A DNA stretch of 64,000 nucleotides from CAJQQY01 sp045106765 (GTDB lineage: Bacteria; Bacteroidota; Bacteroidia; Chitinophagales; Saprospiraceae). Of the stretch, positions 44,001-51,529 are shown piece by piece (within the stretch, counting starts at the first letter, position 1; each line of letters begins with the position of its first letter). The stretch covers positions 1 to 64,000 of the forward strand of contig JBGCFD010000004.1 in the NCBI GenBank assembly GCA_045106765.1, read 5' to 3'. The notes below the pieces were generated by a model. That model saw only the letters and a program-made list of their open reading frames with translations. It ran no database searches and was not told the origin of the DNA. The position numbers were made by a program, and so were the translations under genes.

Positions 44001-46145
44001 AATGGAATTTTATATGAATGGTTGGAAAATGGAGCTTCACTTGGAACAGGTGATAGCATTACGGTAACTCCAGTTGTGGGAGCTATTTATAGTCTAGTAG
44101 TTGAAAATTTAGTAGGCTGTCGAGATACCGCTGATGTCGTTATGGATGTGATACTTTGTCCATGCGAAGATATTGAGATCAGTAGTATTATTACTGTCGA
44201 ATCAACTTGTGGAAATGAAATAGGAGAGGCAACTATCAATTTAGTGGATGATCCAAATAATTATTCTTTCACTTGGAGTCCTGACCTTGGATCACCAATT
44301 GGAGTGGGAAATGTACGAATGGATCTACCATTTGGGGGATATGAAATTGCGATTCAAAATAATAATTCAACTACTTGTACCGATACTGTTTATTTAATTA
44401 TTCAAAATTCAGATGGGCCTACTGCAACTGTGACCACGACACCAGCAACTTGTTTGTTGCCAAATGGCTCTGCTACTTTAATGCCAGATACGTTGAATTT
44501 TTTATGGGAAAATAACTCCACGGATTCTGTGAGAAATGATTTAACAGTAGGCGTTCATTTTGTAACAATTACTGATCCTGCCAATTCAAGTTGTCCAAAT
44601 GTTATTGAAGTAATTATCGAAGAACAAAATCCTTTGGCAGCATCATTGATGGTCAATCAAGCTCCTGATTGTGGAGCAGCAAATGGTTCAGCAACGATAA
44701 ATGTAACCGGCGGAAGTGGAAATTATTCCTACAGTTGGGCAAGTGGAACAGATACTGAAATAAATTTATCATCAGGTTTTTATTCTGTAACTATTACAGA
44801 TCTGGATTCTACGATGTGTGAGTTGGTGTATGAGTTTGTTTTGACAGATAATGTTCCCGGTGCTGATATCTTGATTACAGAGATAGTGGGAACGTCATGT
44901 GTAGGTGCAGAAGATGGTGCAGTAATTTTTACCGTTAATTTCGACCCCAACTTTAATGCTCCAGCAGATACCATTATAACAAGTGGCTTTCAAAATTTCG
45001 AAAATGGAAACCTTTCAGCGGGTGATTACTGTTTAATCATTTCCGATTCAAGCGGATGTGTGGCAGGTCAAGGTTGCTTTACCATAGAATCTACCGAAAC
45101 TTTGGAAATTAATTTTACGGTCAATCCGGATTGTGATTTAGGTGGATCAATTACCTCAGAAATTCAGGGAGGAACAGCACCATATAATTTTGATTGGGCA
45201 GATTTGTCAGACTCTTTAGATACTCAAGATCGAGTAAATTTGGAAGTTGGTTTATATGATGTCATTATTACGGATAGTCTAGGTTGTGAAGCTAGTTATT
45301 CCATTCTAGTAATGCCATGTGATGAAATAGCACCCAATTTATTTTGTGATACTATATTTATTGGACAAACAGATACGATGTTTTTAGAAAGCTCTCAACT
45401 TCCTGGAAATATTATTTCTTTACAAAATTTTTGCCCTGATGAAAGTGGAACAGAAGTAGAATTTTTTGAAGATTTTGGAATGTTAGGAATTGAATATACT
45501 GGTCTAACGATTGGTCAAGATTCTGCTTGCATTGAATTTTGTGATGATTTAGGATTTTGTGATACTACTTATATGTGTATAAGTGTGGTGGAATATGATG
45601 GACTACCGATGTTGGTAGATGATAAAGATTCAGTTGACATTGGGTTGCCGGTCGTAGTTAATGTAAAACAAAATGATATTATCTACGGAGGAATTGATAC
45701 GATGTATATTTTGGAACAACCGTTTTACGGAACAGCAACTTTGAATTTAGATGGCTCTGTAACTTACAATGCTGGTGATATTTATTGTGAAAGAGTTGAT
45801 AGTTTTTCCTATGTTGTTTGTAATCCAAATGGATGTGATACGGCTAATGTTTGTATCTTCCTAAATTGTACAGATATTGTTATTTTTAATGCAGTTTCAC
45901 CAAATGGAGACCAAGCTAACGATGTATTCTATATTGCGGGCATTACGGATTATCCAAATAGTGATTTGAAAATTTACAATCGTTGGGGGAATAAAATTTA
46001 TGAAACAATAGGTTATAAAAATGATTGGGATGGCACATACAAAGGAAAACGAGAAGTGCCTGACGGAACATATTACTATATTTTAGAACTAAATGATCCT
46101 GATGATCAGAGAGTCTTTCAGGGCTACTTAGAAATTAGTCGATAA
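38082..46145 (+). CDS. Giant SprB-like adhesin with type B type IX sorting domain
   Basis: The 2687-residue protein has a signal peptide (FNLIFVILLFAVLPSQILLA) and about 20 beta-sandwich modules. Earlier modules are DUF11-like; later ones include PKD/Ig-like units (GGFAPYTYAWSPTATLDDGT) and SprB-type repeats (GGSGNYSYSWASGTDTEINL). The end is a CHU_C/type B sorting domain: FNAVSPNGDQANDVFYIAGI, LKIYNRWGNKIYE, and GTYYYILELND. Such proteins are exported by the type IX system, need a PorP/SprF partner and serve as cell-surface adhesins, in some species for gliding. Near the C-terminus is a module (IGQDSACIEFCDDLGFCDTT) shared with the 60376 protein. Confidence 0.93.
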   Translation: MNQKFNLIFVILLFAVLPSQILLAQDNLKVEFESPTSVPGFLNICGDADTATVTVSLNGLSPDARQNILATLDLFKGVELSEFIPAQSSAGVTLNNNTNPNTPIFGLPDLDPSGTTFVNITFTLAAKCEYIDTLTLNNAIQVQNTWNFDYTISGNPFSESDVNTEYRDAFAVPQFTGVVNNTHGPARSGECFSRDIVVTNSGLDGFVDHLVYSNTQGAGIYVESIEVNGTVIPITKTMLVTGDTLIEAAIDGTYFFGNTIGGGSGDNDGFFDPNETVTITENICVLNCDDSRSSQYEISWGCDGRFCNTITTSDFINIGQGNANVQVEDSGTVPNVFSGYCQTGTSTVTFTNNGAEVDLGFGAMLNLEVGIGMGNGFNIADGGFSISQMTIAGVLVPLSSAMNMIDNNPLFSTDPDGLGVGLEDLDGDGFFDDLGIGEGFEIIAVYDIDCSNAQVPGTNGDCANDFGTSFSARVDYDNSCEERVVRLRGNYFRPNNRLSDAFTDSDVDAFVEQDTFYIRQIVDRSTSRFEKNCSGGEQYQVNLKLPAGVTPVIPTIQLIRNGGTVPIPLLSNVISNDTLFLVFDASFTPFITGEYEVVLGFEADCSAELGFVDFPYEFAYYCPPCDCRHVWHCDTLQGPKLHAEMPPCPPLTFVCPVGVATKSFDVNRTTFGYTDATYSTPFDPNSANKKVAISCDSIEMRVLNVVGDQMINDSVGIVISYENADETSDSTATFLFDTGVVRFTNLGNEYFCNIDTSILEVTIVDSTQVMTFDLNNCLTGLGIVLQPNDTFEFVGNFSLNPDGPYPTKFTTVPELRAFGYGTIDGVDEACDHFGDVFTIAKNQTVVNFPSSSAFPEGCEEKYLSYNLITVNNGFTDWFGVEYRQAIGIDSIVIDYDPAILESFGTFETQISIPGHPIYGNSYYLVQGFDASDNWRYVGVFDTLQFVPALNNVLSYSFSFRIRVNPNCQSEMGSSNGNNQYNFDPEIFYRDRYYATDIGDGSCSEQKVESQDNDIFYTDPPELTLVTASNPNFNLAGDTAYWDLQLCNASFVGRAGLTWFSLEDASGAIEVVSMEDITDPMATTNLSVTQYGSSGSNYFALTNALEIGNATSTFDDICNVIRVKALVNECGTTNFNARIGWNCIAYSEPNWNPELYPPCEDVLLNLSVTTLDPSLDANIVEQPLVDPDICDTNTIAILVRNTNLGSAYDIRSQIILPMQGATLVPGSIEIAYPSGTAYQSVAIDPVYTTTTSRGDIYEYSDFSNLHTFLDQNGLSGFDPLNPTDSNEYRIRYKFVTDCDFMSGSISYYAFQGIKNCGDSTNYETGETLPIDINGAAAGLDKIFEIHFSNSSSLIPNASAPLEITATNLTTTATDSSDLVSLLLPEGVTYDPNTTATIEPGGWILSEPEIEIDGNFQLLYWHLPIGLLQGDSAVFTFNVISPDVDCAIDSLSAGLNTIQRKELTCAVSGTNCDVDAITSINNGTLTDLPVTQNTLSFVFSSVTSSCSGVDEETIQFEGAISNNGTAFPAIPIDVEYYFDQDGSGNVNVGDQLVATITETGPIAANSGLLISHSIPVSDDQVCNIIVRIDSTGLGICEIAEVPLGEPQLLNAGNDQIFCEITATTITANLGDPTCGSLSNYTYNWLAISPASTTNLSATDIPNPVLTVNHNATVQDTLQYILETTRPSCGGINRDTISVIRALGITADGGPIVFVQSGGSTTLSPTVTGGFAPYTYAWSPTATLDDGTSSNPIASPTVDTDYSVTITSASGCTDEAIVEVQIGSAVTISVEPYDTMICAEETIQFTASGGTDYVWVEDAGNASTGNLSAYNIPNPIFSNGLPANTYNYQVIVEDNVFPGVYDTADVVIQVFPSPDVEITSSSTTFICEGDEVALTGSGADIYAWENVTTSTPIGNGSTIIVMPFVETTYQVTGTDTTSGCFSTEQITLSVNEGADAEVLVNPAIACEGESVLLVGGNGILYEWLENGASLGTGDSITVTPVVGAIYSLVVENLVGCRDTADVVMDVILCPCEDIEISSIITVESTCGNEIGEATINLVDDPNNYSFTWSPDLGSPIGVGNVRMDLPFGGYEIAIQNNNSTTCTDTVYLIIQNSDGPTATVTTTPATCLLPNGSATLMPDTLNFLWENNSTDSVRNDLTVGVHFVTITDPANSSCPNVIEVIIEEQNPLAASLMVNQAPDCGAANGSATINVTGGSGNYSYSWASGTDTEINLSSGFYSVTITDLDSTMCELVYEFVLTDNVPGADILITEIVGTSCVGAEDGAVIFTVNFDPNFNAPADTIITSGFQNFENGNLSAGDYCLIISDSSGCVAGQGCFTIESTETLEINFTVNPDCDLGGSITSEIQGGTAPYNFDWADLSDSLDTQDRVNLEVGLYDVIITDSLGCEASYSILVMPCDEIAPNLFCDTIFIGQTDTMFLESSQLPGNIISLQNFCPDESGTEVEFFEDFGMLGIEYTGLTIGQDSACIEFCDDLGFCDTTYMCISVVEYDGLPMLVDDKDSVDIGLPVVVNVKQNDIIYGGIDTMYILEQPFYGTATLNLDGSVTYNAGDIYCERVDSFSYVVCNPNGCDTANVCIFLNCTDIVIFNAVSPNGDQANDVFYIAGITDYPNSDLKIYNRWGNKIYETIGYKNDWDGTYKGKREVPDGTYYYILELNDPDDQRVFQGYLEISR

Positions 46146-46149
46146 TTTT

Positions 46150-46217
46150 TAGTTAATCAGTTAATCAGGCGTGAGGTGAAACCATAATTTGGAAATCCGC
46201 TCGTCTGATTAACTAAT
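46150..46217. terminator. Inverted repeat between convergent genes
   Basis: TTAGTTAATCAG and CTGATTAACTAA are perfect 12-bp arms, 44 bp apart; the right arm overlaps the SUI1 stop. It probably ends both transcripts. Confidence 0.65.
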
Positions 46218-46569
46218 TACCACCCGCACCTTTTGTCTGGGAATATCCTTTTTCTAACAATAGTTTTACAACTTTTTCTTTTTGGTTTCCTTGAACCATA
46301 ATTTCGTAATCTTTTACACTTCCTCCAACACCACATTTAGATTTTAAGTATTTTCCCAAATCTTTTAAGTCGTCCTCGTTCCCTTCAAAACCTACAACTA
46401 AAGTCACTTCTTTACCTTTTCGTTTTTTTCGATCAATCATCACCCGAAGTTTTTGCTGGTTGGGAGCAAGTGTTTCTTCTGGTGTATCATCCTCATTGCT
46501 AGGTTGAAAATCAGGATTAGTGGAAAATACAAAATTGAAGTCTGATCGGGATTTTTTATTTTTTGACAT
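46213..46569 (-). CDS. SUI1/eIF1-like translation factor
   Basis: The 118-residue protein has a variable, Asp/Asn-rich N-terminus and a SUI1 domain (about 38-112): KLRVMIDRKKRKGKEVTLVV, GFEGNEDDLKDLGKYLKSKC, GVGGSVKDYEIMVQGNQKEK. Bacterial YciH-type proteins influence start-codon fidelity at the 30S subunit. It is the last gene of a minus-strand operon. Confidence 0.93.
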   Translation of the reverse strand: MSKNKKSRSDFNFVFSTNPDFQPSNEDDTPEETLAPNQQKLRVMIDRKKRKGKEVTLVVGFEGNEDDLKDLGKYLKSKCGVGGSVKDYEIMVQGNQKEKVVKLLLEKGYSQTKGAGGN

Positions 46570-46579
46570 GAGTATTTTT

Positions 46580-47236
46580 TTACAAATTAATATAGTGCAA
46601 AATTAAAAGAAAATTAATTTGGATAATCAAAATCATCCACCAAGGAACAATTTCATCAATTAAAGATAATTGCATTTCATTGATTTTGTTTTCCATACTG
46701 AGTGAAATTCTTTCTTCATCTAAATTTTCTAAATCAGAAAATTGGTAACTACTGATAAATTCTAAAATGGGAATTTGATCAAATAATCTCTTAGTAACCC
46801 ATTGTAACCATTTTGGTAAACTTGCAATTTTTTGGTTCATCCACATGATAATTCCATCCAAATCTGCAATATCTTTTATTCCCTCTTTATGTGTATATTT
46901 TTTTATCAGATATTCTCCAATCACTTTCGCTAATTCTTTATTCCATTTTCTAAAAAGGTCATGATGAATGGCAAATAATATTTTTTTAAGAGTTAATTGG
47001 AAAAACCAATAGATATAAATTATTGGGACGAAGAAAATGATAAGAGTCTCACTTAGATATGATTTATTTTCCCAAAAGATAATATCCATTTGAAACCATG
47101 AAAATATTTTCCAAACTGCAATTCCTTCATTAATGATCATTACTACCCAAAGAGGAGCGATAAAGTTCAGCGCTATGACTTTAAAATATTTAAAAAAATA
47201 GGATTTTATCTCAAGTACCTTTTTATCGTCATCCAT
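46580..47236 (-). CDS. Membrane protein of unknown function
   Basis: This 218-residue protein has membrane helices at about 17-35, 62-85 and 198-217, with an aromatic-rich, basic middle (HHDLFRKWNKELAKVIGEYL). No family is recognised. It lies 10 bp upstream of SUI1 and 18 bp downstream of the next unknown gene, within the lipid-kinase operon. Confidence 0.65.
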   Translation of the reverse strand: MDDDKKVLEIKSYFFKYFKVIALNFIAPLWVVMIINEGIAVWKIFSWFQMDIIFWENKSYLSETLIIFFVPIIYIYWFFQLTLKKILFAIHHDLFRKWNKELAKVIGEYLIKKYTHKEGIKDIADLDGIIMWMNQKIASLPKWLQWVTKRLFDQIPILEFISSYQFSDLENLDEERISLSMENKINEMQLSLIDEIVPWWMILIIQINFLLILHYINL

Positions 47237-47254
47237 ATTTTTTATTATTCATCA

Positions 47255-47896
47255 TTAAACTCCAAAATCAAAATATTCATCACTCGCCTCTAATTCTATA
47301 AATTCAATATCTGATTGCGTCCTTATTTTTTTTGCTAAATCTTCCCCACATCCCAACACTAAAACTCCTGATTGCAAAATAATATTTCCAATCAACCAAC
47401 TCTGATCTTTTGGAAAAATATAACTCGGAAAATTAACGATTTCCATTTTTGCAAATTCATTCATTGCTTTTACAATATTGGTCAAACTATTTATTGGTCC
47501 AATTGAAGCCCAAGGATTTGTAAATTTTTCTGGTAGATTTTCTCCTCCTAATCCGTAAAAAATAATTGGTTGATCTTCCTCCAAAACAGTTTGCAAATTT
47601 TCCAACATTTCATATTCATCCTTATCCGAAGCAGTAATAAATGGGGAAATATAATCTGGAAAACTTTTCGTACTAAAGTTTTTTTCAAAAGTAAGACCAC
47701 CTAGTTTTGCAATTTCAAGGTAGGTAATTTTTCGACTTTGTCCAGTTTCTTCGTTTTCGAAAATGATAGGAAAATAAAGTTTGAAGTACGTTTCAAATTT
47801 TTCAGGGATGACATTTTTAACTACATTTTCAGAGACACTAGGATTTATATTTTGAAAAATCCATGAGGTAATATCGTTATCGTTTTCTTTGTTCAT
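47255..47896 (-). CDS. Hypothetical cytoplasmic protein
   Basis: The 213-residue protein has no signal peptide or membrane helix. Recognisable segments are YFPIIFENEETGQSRKITYL, PIIFYGLGGENLPE and GNIILQSGVLVLGCGEDLAK, which resemble Bacteroidota proteins of unknown function that are acidic and globular. The gene sits between the lipid kinase (57-bp gap) and the membrane protein, so the three may share a process. Confidence 0.65.
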   Translation of the reverse strand: MNKENDNDITSWIFQNINPSVSENVVKNVIPEKFETYFKLYFPIIFENEETGQSRKITYLEIAKLGGLTFEKNFSTKSFPDYISPFITASDKDEYEMLENLQTVLEEDQPIIFYGLGGENLPEKFTNPWASIGPINSLTNIVKAMNEFAKMEIVNFPSYIFPKDQSWLIGNIILQSGVLVLGCGEDLAKKIRTQSDIEFIELEASDEYFDFGV

Positions 47897-47953
47897 CTTT
47901 TTTTATTCGTAGAAAATAGGTCTACTTTTTTTGTCTAAATTCTTTTGGAAAAA

Positions 47954-48865
47954 CTATTTCGGAACCCACACCGACAAAGATAAAGGATTAATAGAAAATT
48001 CTAAATCTTCATTCACCAACATTCCCTCCCCATCCATATGCACGGGAGTTTCTTCCACAATTTTCACCTTAATATTTTTTCCAGAATAGCATTTTGTCAA
48101 ACCACTTTCATTGATGGTTTTGTGAAATGAATGCCAAGCCAATTGTGGAAATCTCCAAGGAGTCATTTTTTTGACTACGACTACTTCTAAAATTCCATCA
48201 TTGAATTTTGCGTGAGGAGCAATTTCAAAATTATATCCAAACATCGGTGCGTTTACAATTTCCAAACAAAGACATTCCTCCTCCAGAATTTTCCCATCAA
48301 TATTTATTTGATAAGTTTGGGGCTTAAACTTAAAAGACTCTTGAGTTACGATTTTTCCATAACCCCAAAAACCTCGAAATGTACTTTGTTTTAATTTATA
48401 AGAAACCCATCCATCAAATCCTAATCCAGCCAAATTAACGAATGGTCGTCCATTCATTTTGACTGTATCTATACGTATTATTTTTCCATGATTTAATTGT
48501 TGTATTGCTTCGACAATATTGGTACTTAGTCCTAAGTGTCGAGCAAAACCATTTCCTGAACCTGCGGGAATTATTCCTAAAATAGTTTTTGAATCGATCA
48601 ATGCTGCTGCTACTTCATTGACTGATCCATCGCCCCCAACTGCAATGACCATATCTAAATTTTCCTCCATTGCTTCTTTAGCAAGTACAGTTGCATGACC
48701 AGCAGATTGAGTATTTTTTATTTCAAAATCGAAAAGATTGGAGTCGAGATGTTGTTCGATTTGTTGAGCCAATTTTCCTTTTTTACTAATGCCAGAAAAT
48801 GGATTTACAATAAATCGTACTCGTTTTTTTTGAAGAGTAGGCGAGGGGTTTATTTCGCTAGACAT
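47954..48865 (-). CDS. Diacylglycerol kinase-like lipid kinase (DagK/YegS family)
   Basis: The 303-residue protein has the nucleotide-binding fold FIVNPFSGISKKGKLAQQIE, the signature IAVGGDGSVNEVAAALI, IPAGSGNGFARHLGL and NLAGLGFDGWVS, then the C-terminal beta sandwich with VHMDGEG. These enzymes phosphorylate diacylglycerol or related lipids, feeding phospholipid turnover. It is the first gene of the minus-strand operon. Confidence 0.93.
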   Translation of the reverse strand: MSSEINPSPTLQKKRVRFIVNPFSGISKKGKLAQQIEQHLDSNLFDFEIKNTQSAGHATVLAKEAMEENLDMVIAVGGDGSVNEVAAALIDSKTILGIIPAGSGNGFARHLGLSTNIVEAIQQLNHGKIIRIDTVKMNGRPFVNLAGLGFDGWVSYKLKQSTFRGFWGYGKIVTQESFKFKPQTYQINIDGKILEEECLCLEIVNAPMFGYNFEIAPHAKFNDGILEVVVVKKMTPWRFPQLAWHSFHKTINESGLTKCYSGKNIKVKIVEETPVHMDGEGMLVNEDLEFSINPLSLSVWVPK

Positions 48866-48893
48866 GGTAAGTGGTTATGTTTGTTTTTAGTAT

Positions 48894-48970
48894 ATGATTT
48901 TTCTTTGCCGGAGATTGGACTGATTTAATATTAGATTAAATCAATCCAATCTGCGGCAAAGAAAAATCAT
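48894..48970 (-). terminator. 33-bp-arm inverted repeat overlapping the hydrolase stop
   Basis: ATGATTTTTCTTTGCCGGAG (continuing ATTGGACTGATTTA) pairs with its inverse at 48937-48970 with three mismatches. The right arm includes the TGA of the serine-hydrolase gene. This is one of the longest stems in the window. Confidence 0.75.
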
Positions 48971-50100
48971 TTCATCCAATTATTATTCAACATTCTTAAA
49001 ATATAATAACCTAAATTATAAAGATTGTGCTCTGAATTTGTTAAAATTACCACAGCCGTTTCGCTTTCTTTGACAAAGGCCAAATAGGAACGATGACCAT
49101 TTGTATTTCCAGTATGAAGAACAATATCGTGATAATTTTTTGGAGAAATAATATGCCATCCACGAGCGGATGTTACTTTTTTATTTCGATTGGTTGCTTT
49201 CCTTCCTTCATGTGTTGCATAAAAGGCTTGGGTCAATCTTGAATTACTTTCACCCATATGAGCCTCTGCAAACTTAACTAAATCTTTTGCAGTAGATTTC
49301 AAACCTTCAGATGCTTGAAAAGATTGAAAAGTCCAAGGCGGTGTCGATTGACCACTTGTAGTATAACCAGTTGCCAAACGTTTTTTCTGATTTTCTGACA
49401 GCTCAATTCGAGTGTCATTCATTTCGATTGGGGTTAATATTTTGTCATTCAAAAGTTTTTCAAAGCTATCTTTTTGACTAGACTCAATCGCCATTTCCAC
49501 TAAGGCATAGTTTAGATGTGAATAAGAATAGTTGTCTTTATTTTTTTTCTTCCTTTTTTCTTTTCTCTTCTTTTTAGGTTCAAGTGGAATATATTCTTTA
49601 TAAAAATCCATTAAATCTTGCTTCGTATAGTGTGCATATGGATTGTTTTCCTCGATTTCTTTTACCCCAAATTCTAAAGGCATTCGAGGCAAGCGGGAAG
49701 TATGCGTCAACAATTGGTCAATAGTGATGAGTTGAGTTTCTTCATTTTTATCTGAGGCGGAAAAATAATCATTCAATGGTTTTTCAAAATCCATTTTTCC
49801 TTCTTCCACTAAAATACTCACCAAGGAGCTCGTAAAAGTTTTGGTTAACCCTCCGATTTCAAAAATTGTTTTTTCATCTGGAACTTGCTTAACCTCTTTA
49901 GAAATCGAACCATAACCAAAGTAGAAAACAGAATCTTGATATTTTACACCAATGATAAACCCAGGTGTTTCTGACAATTTAATTTCAGTATCGTAGTGGA
50001 TAATTTTTTCAATCTGCTTTTGCAAATTTGCTCGATCCTGAGACCATAAATTAGAAATAAAAAGAAAGGAAAATAAAAATAGAAAAATCGATTTTCTCAT
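48967..50100 (-). CDS. Serine-hydrolase (beta-lactamase/DD-peptidase) fold protein with altered catalytic motifs
   Basis: The 377-residue exported protein has a signal peptide and the class C beta-lactamase/esterase fold. The region that normally reads FEIGSxTKTFT is FEIGGLTKTFT, so the nucleophile Ser of SxxK is Gly (about residue 97). The YxN motif is YSYSHLNY, with His in place of Asn. The third motif HTGNTNG is intact. It is likely a pseudoenzyme or one with another mechanism. The middle has a run of Lys/Arg (KKKRKEKRKKKNKDN). It stands between an orphan palindrome and the peptide locus. Confidence 0.85.
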   Translation of the reverse strand: MRKSIFLFLFSFLFISNLWSQDRANLQKQIEKIIHYDTEIKLSETPGFIIGVKYQDSVFYFGYGSISKEVKQVPDEKTIFEIGGLTKTFTSSLVSILVEEGKMDFEKPLNDYFSASDKNEETQLITIDQLLTHTSRLPRMPLEFGVKEIEENNPYAHYTKQDLMDFYKEYIPLEPKKKRKEKRKKKNKDNYSYSHLNYALVEMAIESSQKDSFEKLLNDKILTPIEMNDTRIELSENQKKRLATGYTTSGQSTPPWTFQSFQASEGLKSTAKDLVKFAEAHMGESNSRLTQAFYATHEGRKATNRNKKVTSARGWHIISPKNYHDIVLHTGNTNGHRSYLAFVKESETAVVILTNSEHNLYNLGYYILRMLNNNWMK

Positions 50101-50756
50101 ATCTAAATATAATTAAAAATATAAAATGAACTTTAATTGAATTCGTAAAAATAGGTCTTTTTTTAAGTAAGGTATTTTTTACTTTTTTTTAGTGCAAATT
50201 TTAAGCTAGATAATTGAAATTCAACGATTTAACATTTATTTATATTTAGTAGAGTTTATTCTTTTGACGTTGAACGCTTTACGGTTCCAGATACAATTCT
50301 ATTTAGAATAAACTCTAGTATTGAAATAATATATCGTATATGCTTTATTATTAATGTCAAAATTTTATATTAAAATAAATAATAAATATTTGTTTTTTTT
50401 AATAAATCCATTTAGATTTGCCATTCAAGAAGTAAGAATTGAATCCAAAACAACACCTTCATTCTTACCTAAATTCAATTTCTCTTCTCAGAAGATTCTC
50501 TGAAAATCTTCAATTTTTATTCTTTTAAATTACCTCAATTAACTAAGTTCTCAATTGCTTGAGACAACACCCCAATACACCCTTTTTAAGTTTATTTTTT
50601 CAAGTAATTTGATTTGAATATTCATTTTTTTCGGCAAAAATGGATCGTTCAATCAAGCATTGATTAATTAATTTTTTATGAAGTTTTGCTTCATAAAACT
50701 CAATTAATATATCCCTTAGTTGGTATCTATTTTACAAACACTAAAATTTTTAAAAG
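50101..50756 (+). other. Structured gene-free leader upstream of the 46-aa peptide
   Basis: No gene is seen. The stretch holds the 68-bp inverted repeat at 50249-50316, and hairpins GTAAGAAT/ATTCTTAC (about 50431-50468), GAAGATT/AATCTTC (about 50501-50520), CTCAA-TTG-CTTGAG (about 50551-50563) and TATGAAG-TTTTG-CTTCATA (about 50677-50695). Part of it may be a structured leader of the peptide transcript. Confidence 0.45.
50249..50316. repeat. Inverted repeat carrying a GACGTTGAACG-type dispersed element
   Basis: AGAGTTTATTCT and AGAATAAACTCT are perfect 12-bp arms. The interior (TTTGACGTTGAACG, then ATACAATTCTATTTAG) is similar over about 50 bp to 57126-57177. Confidence 0.75.
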
Positions 50757-50897
50757 ATGAAAAAGAATTCATTAAAAATTCAAGATTTCAAAAAGAAAAT
50801 GAGCAAAGCTCAATTAATTGATGCATTAATCAAGAAGAACACAAAAGGTGGGCAATCTGATCCACCACCATTCGGTCAACTTGATAACTGTGTTTAA
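50757..50897 (+). CDS. 46-aa peptide with KGG leader junction (RiPP/bacteriocin-like precursor)
   Basis: The frame encodes 46 residues: a charged helical leader (KKNSLKIQDFKKKMSKAQLI, then DALIKKNT), a KGG junction (residues 30-32) and a 14-residue core QSDPPPFGQLDNCV. Double-glycine leaders ending in KGG are typical for Bacteroidota secreted peptides and RiPP precursors processed by C39-type transporters. A perfect terminator follows 6 bp after the stop, and a WHTF protein gene begins 79 bp downstream. No C39 transporter or modification enzyme is in the window. Confidence 0.68.
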   Translation: MKKNSLKIQDFKKKMSKAQLIDALIKKNTKGGQSDPPPFGQLDNCV

Positions 50898-50903
50898 CAA
50901 AAC

Positions 50904-50940
50904 AAGAGGTGGAATTTTATTATTCCACCTCTTACTTTTA
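50904..50940 (+). terminator. Terminator between the peptide and the WHTF gene
   Basis: Perfect arms AAGAGGTGGAAT and ATTCCACCTCTT with a 6-nt loop, then TACTTTTATT. It allows peptide transcripts to outnumber those of the downstream gene. Confidence 0.85.
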
Positions 50941-50976
50941 TTGACATATCAATTGATTAACTTTTAAATAAATAAA

Positions 50977-51510
50977 ATGGATTTTGTGCAAACTGAGAAA
51001 CCCATTGAAATTAAGTCATTATCGGAAGTTTTGACTTATCAAAATGAGGATATAGTTTATAGATTTATGGACTTTTTTGATTTGGACTTAGAAGCGTCGA
51101 TGGATATATTTGAGGAAACTAAAAAGTGGTTATGGCTACGTGCTATAAATAAGCAACGGGGTTTAAATTCAGGTAAAGAAGTGACTCCTTTATTTATTGA
51201 TGGATCTCTACTGATTATTGATGAGATGTGGCATACGTTTATTCTCTATACCATTGAATATAGAAATTTTTGTCAAGAGAATTTTGGTTTTTTTATTGAT
51301 CATACTCCAACTAGTAAGGCAGCAAAACATGATTATTATAAAAGAGTGGAGCTTGATCCAGAAGGACTGAAAAAAGAGCAAGAAGAAAAACTTAAATATC
51401 AATACTCATTTATTTATGATCATTTAGGAGAAGAAACTTTGGTGAAATGGTATGGTGAATTTCCAGAAAAGTATTCTCTGGAAATTATAAAAGGTCTGAA
51501 AAAAGGATAA
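50977..51510 (+). CDS. GRDP-like (DUF1399-related) protein next to the KGG peptide
   Basis: The 177-residue protein has no signal peptide. It carries LIIDEMWHTFILYTIEYRNF, then CQENFGFFIDHTP, which match the WH-T/C/H-P pattern of small bacterial relatives of glycine-rich-domain proteins (GRDP, DUF1399). The conserved Asp, His and Cys could bind a metal. The C-terminal third (SKAAKHDYYKRVELDPEGLK) is helical and charged. Being directly behind the peptide gene, it may process, protect against or regulate the peptide (inference). The function of bacterial GRDP-like proteins is not known. Confidence 0.62.
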   Translation: MDFVQTEKPIEIKSLSEVLTYQNEDIVYRFMDFFDLDLEASMDIFEETKKWLWLRAINKQRGLNSGKEVTPLFIDGSLLIIDEMWHTFILYTIEYRNFCQENFGFFIDHTPTSKAAKHDYYKRVELDPEGLKKEQEEKLKYQYSFIYDHLGEETLVKWYGEFPEKYSLEIIKGLKKG

Positions 51511-51529
51511 TCTTTTTATGATAAAATCC

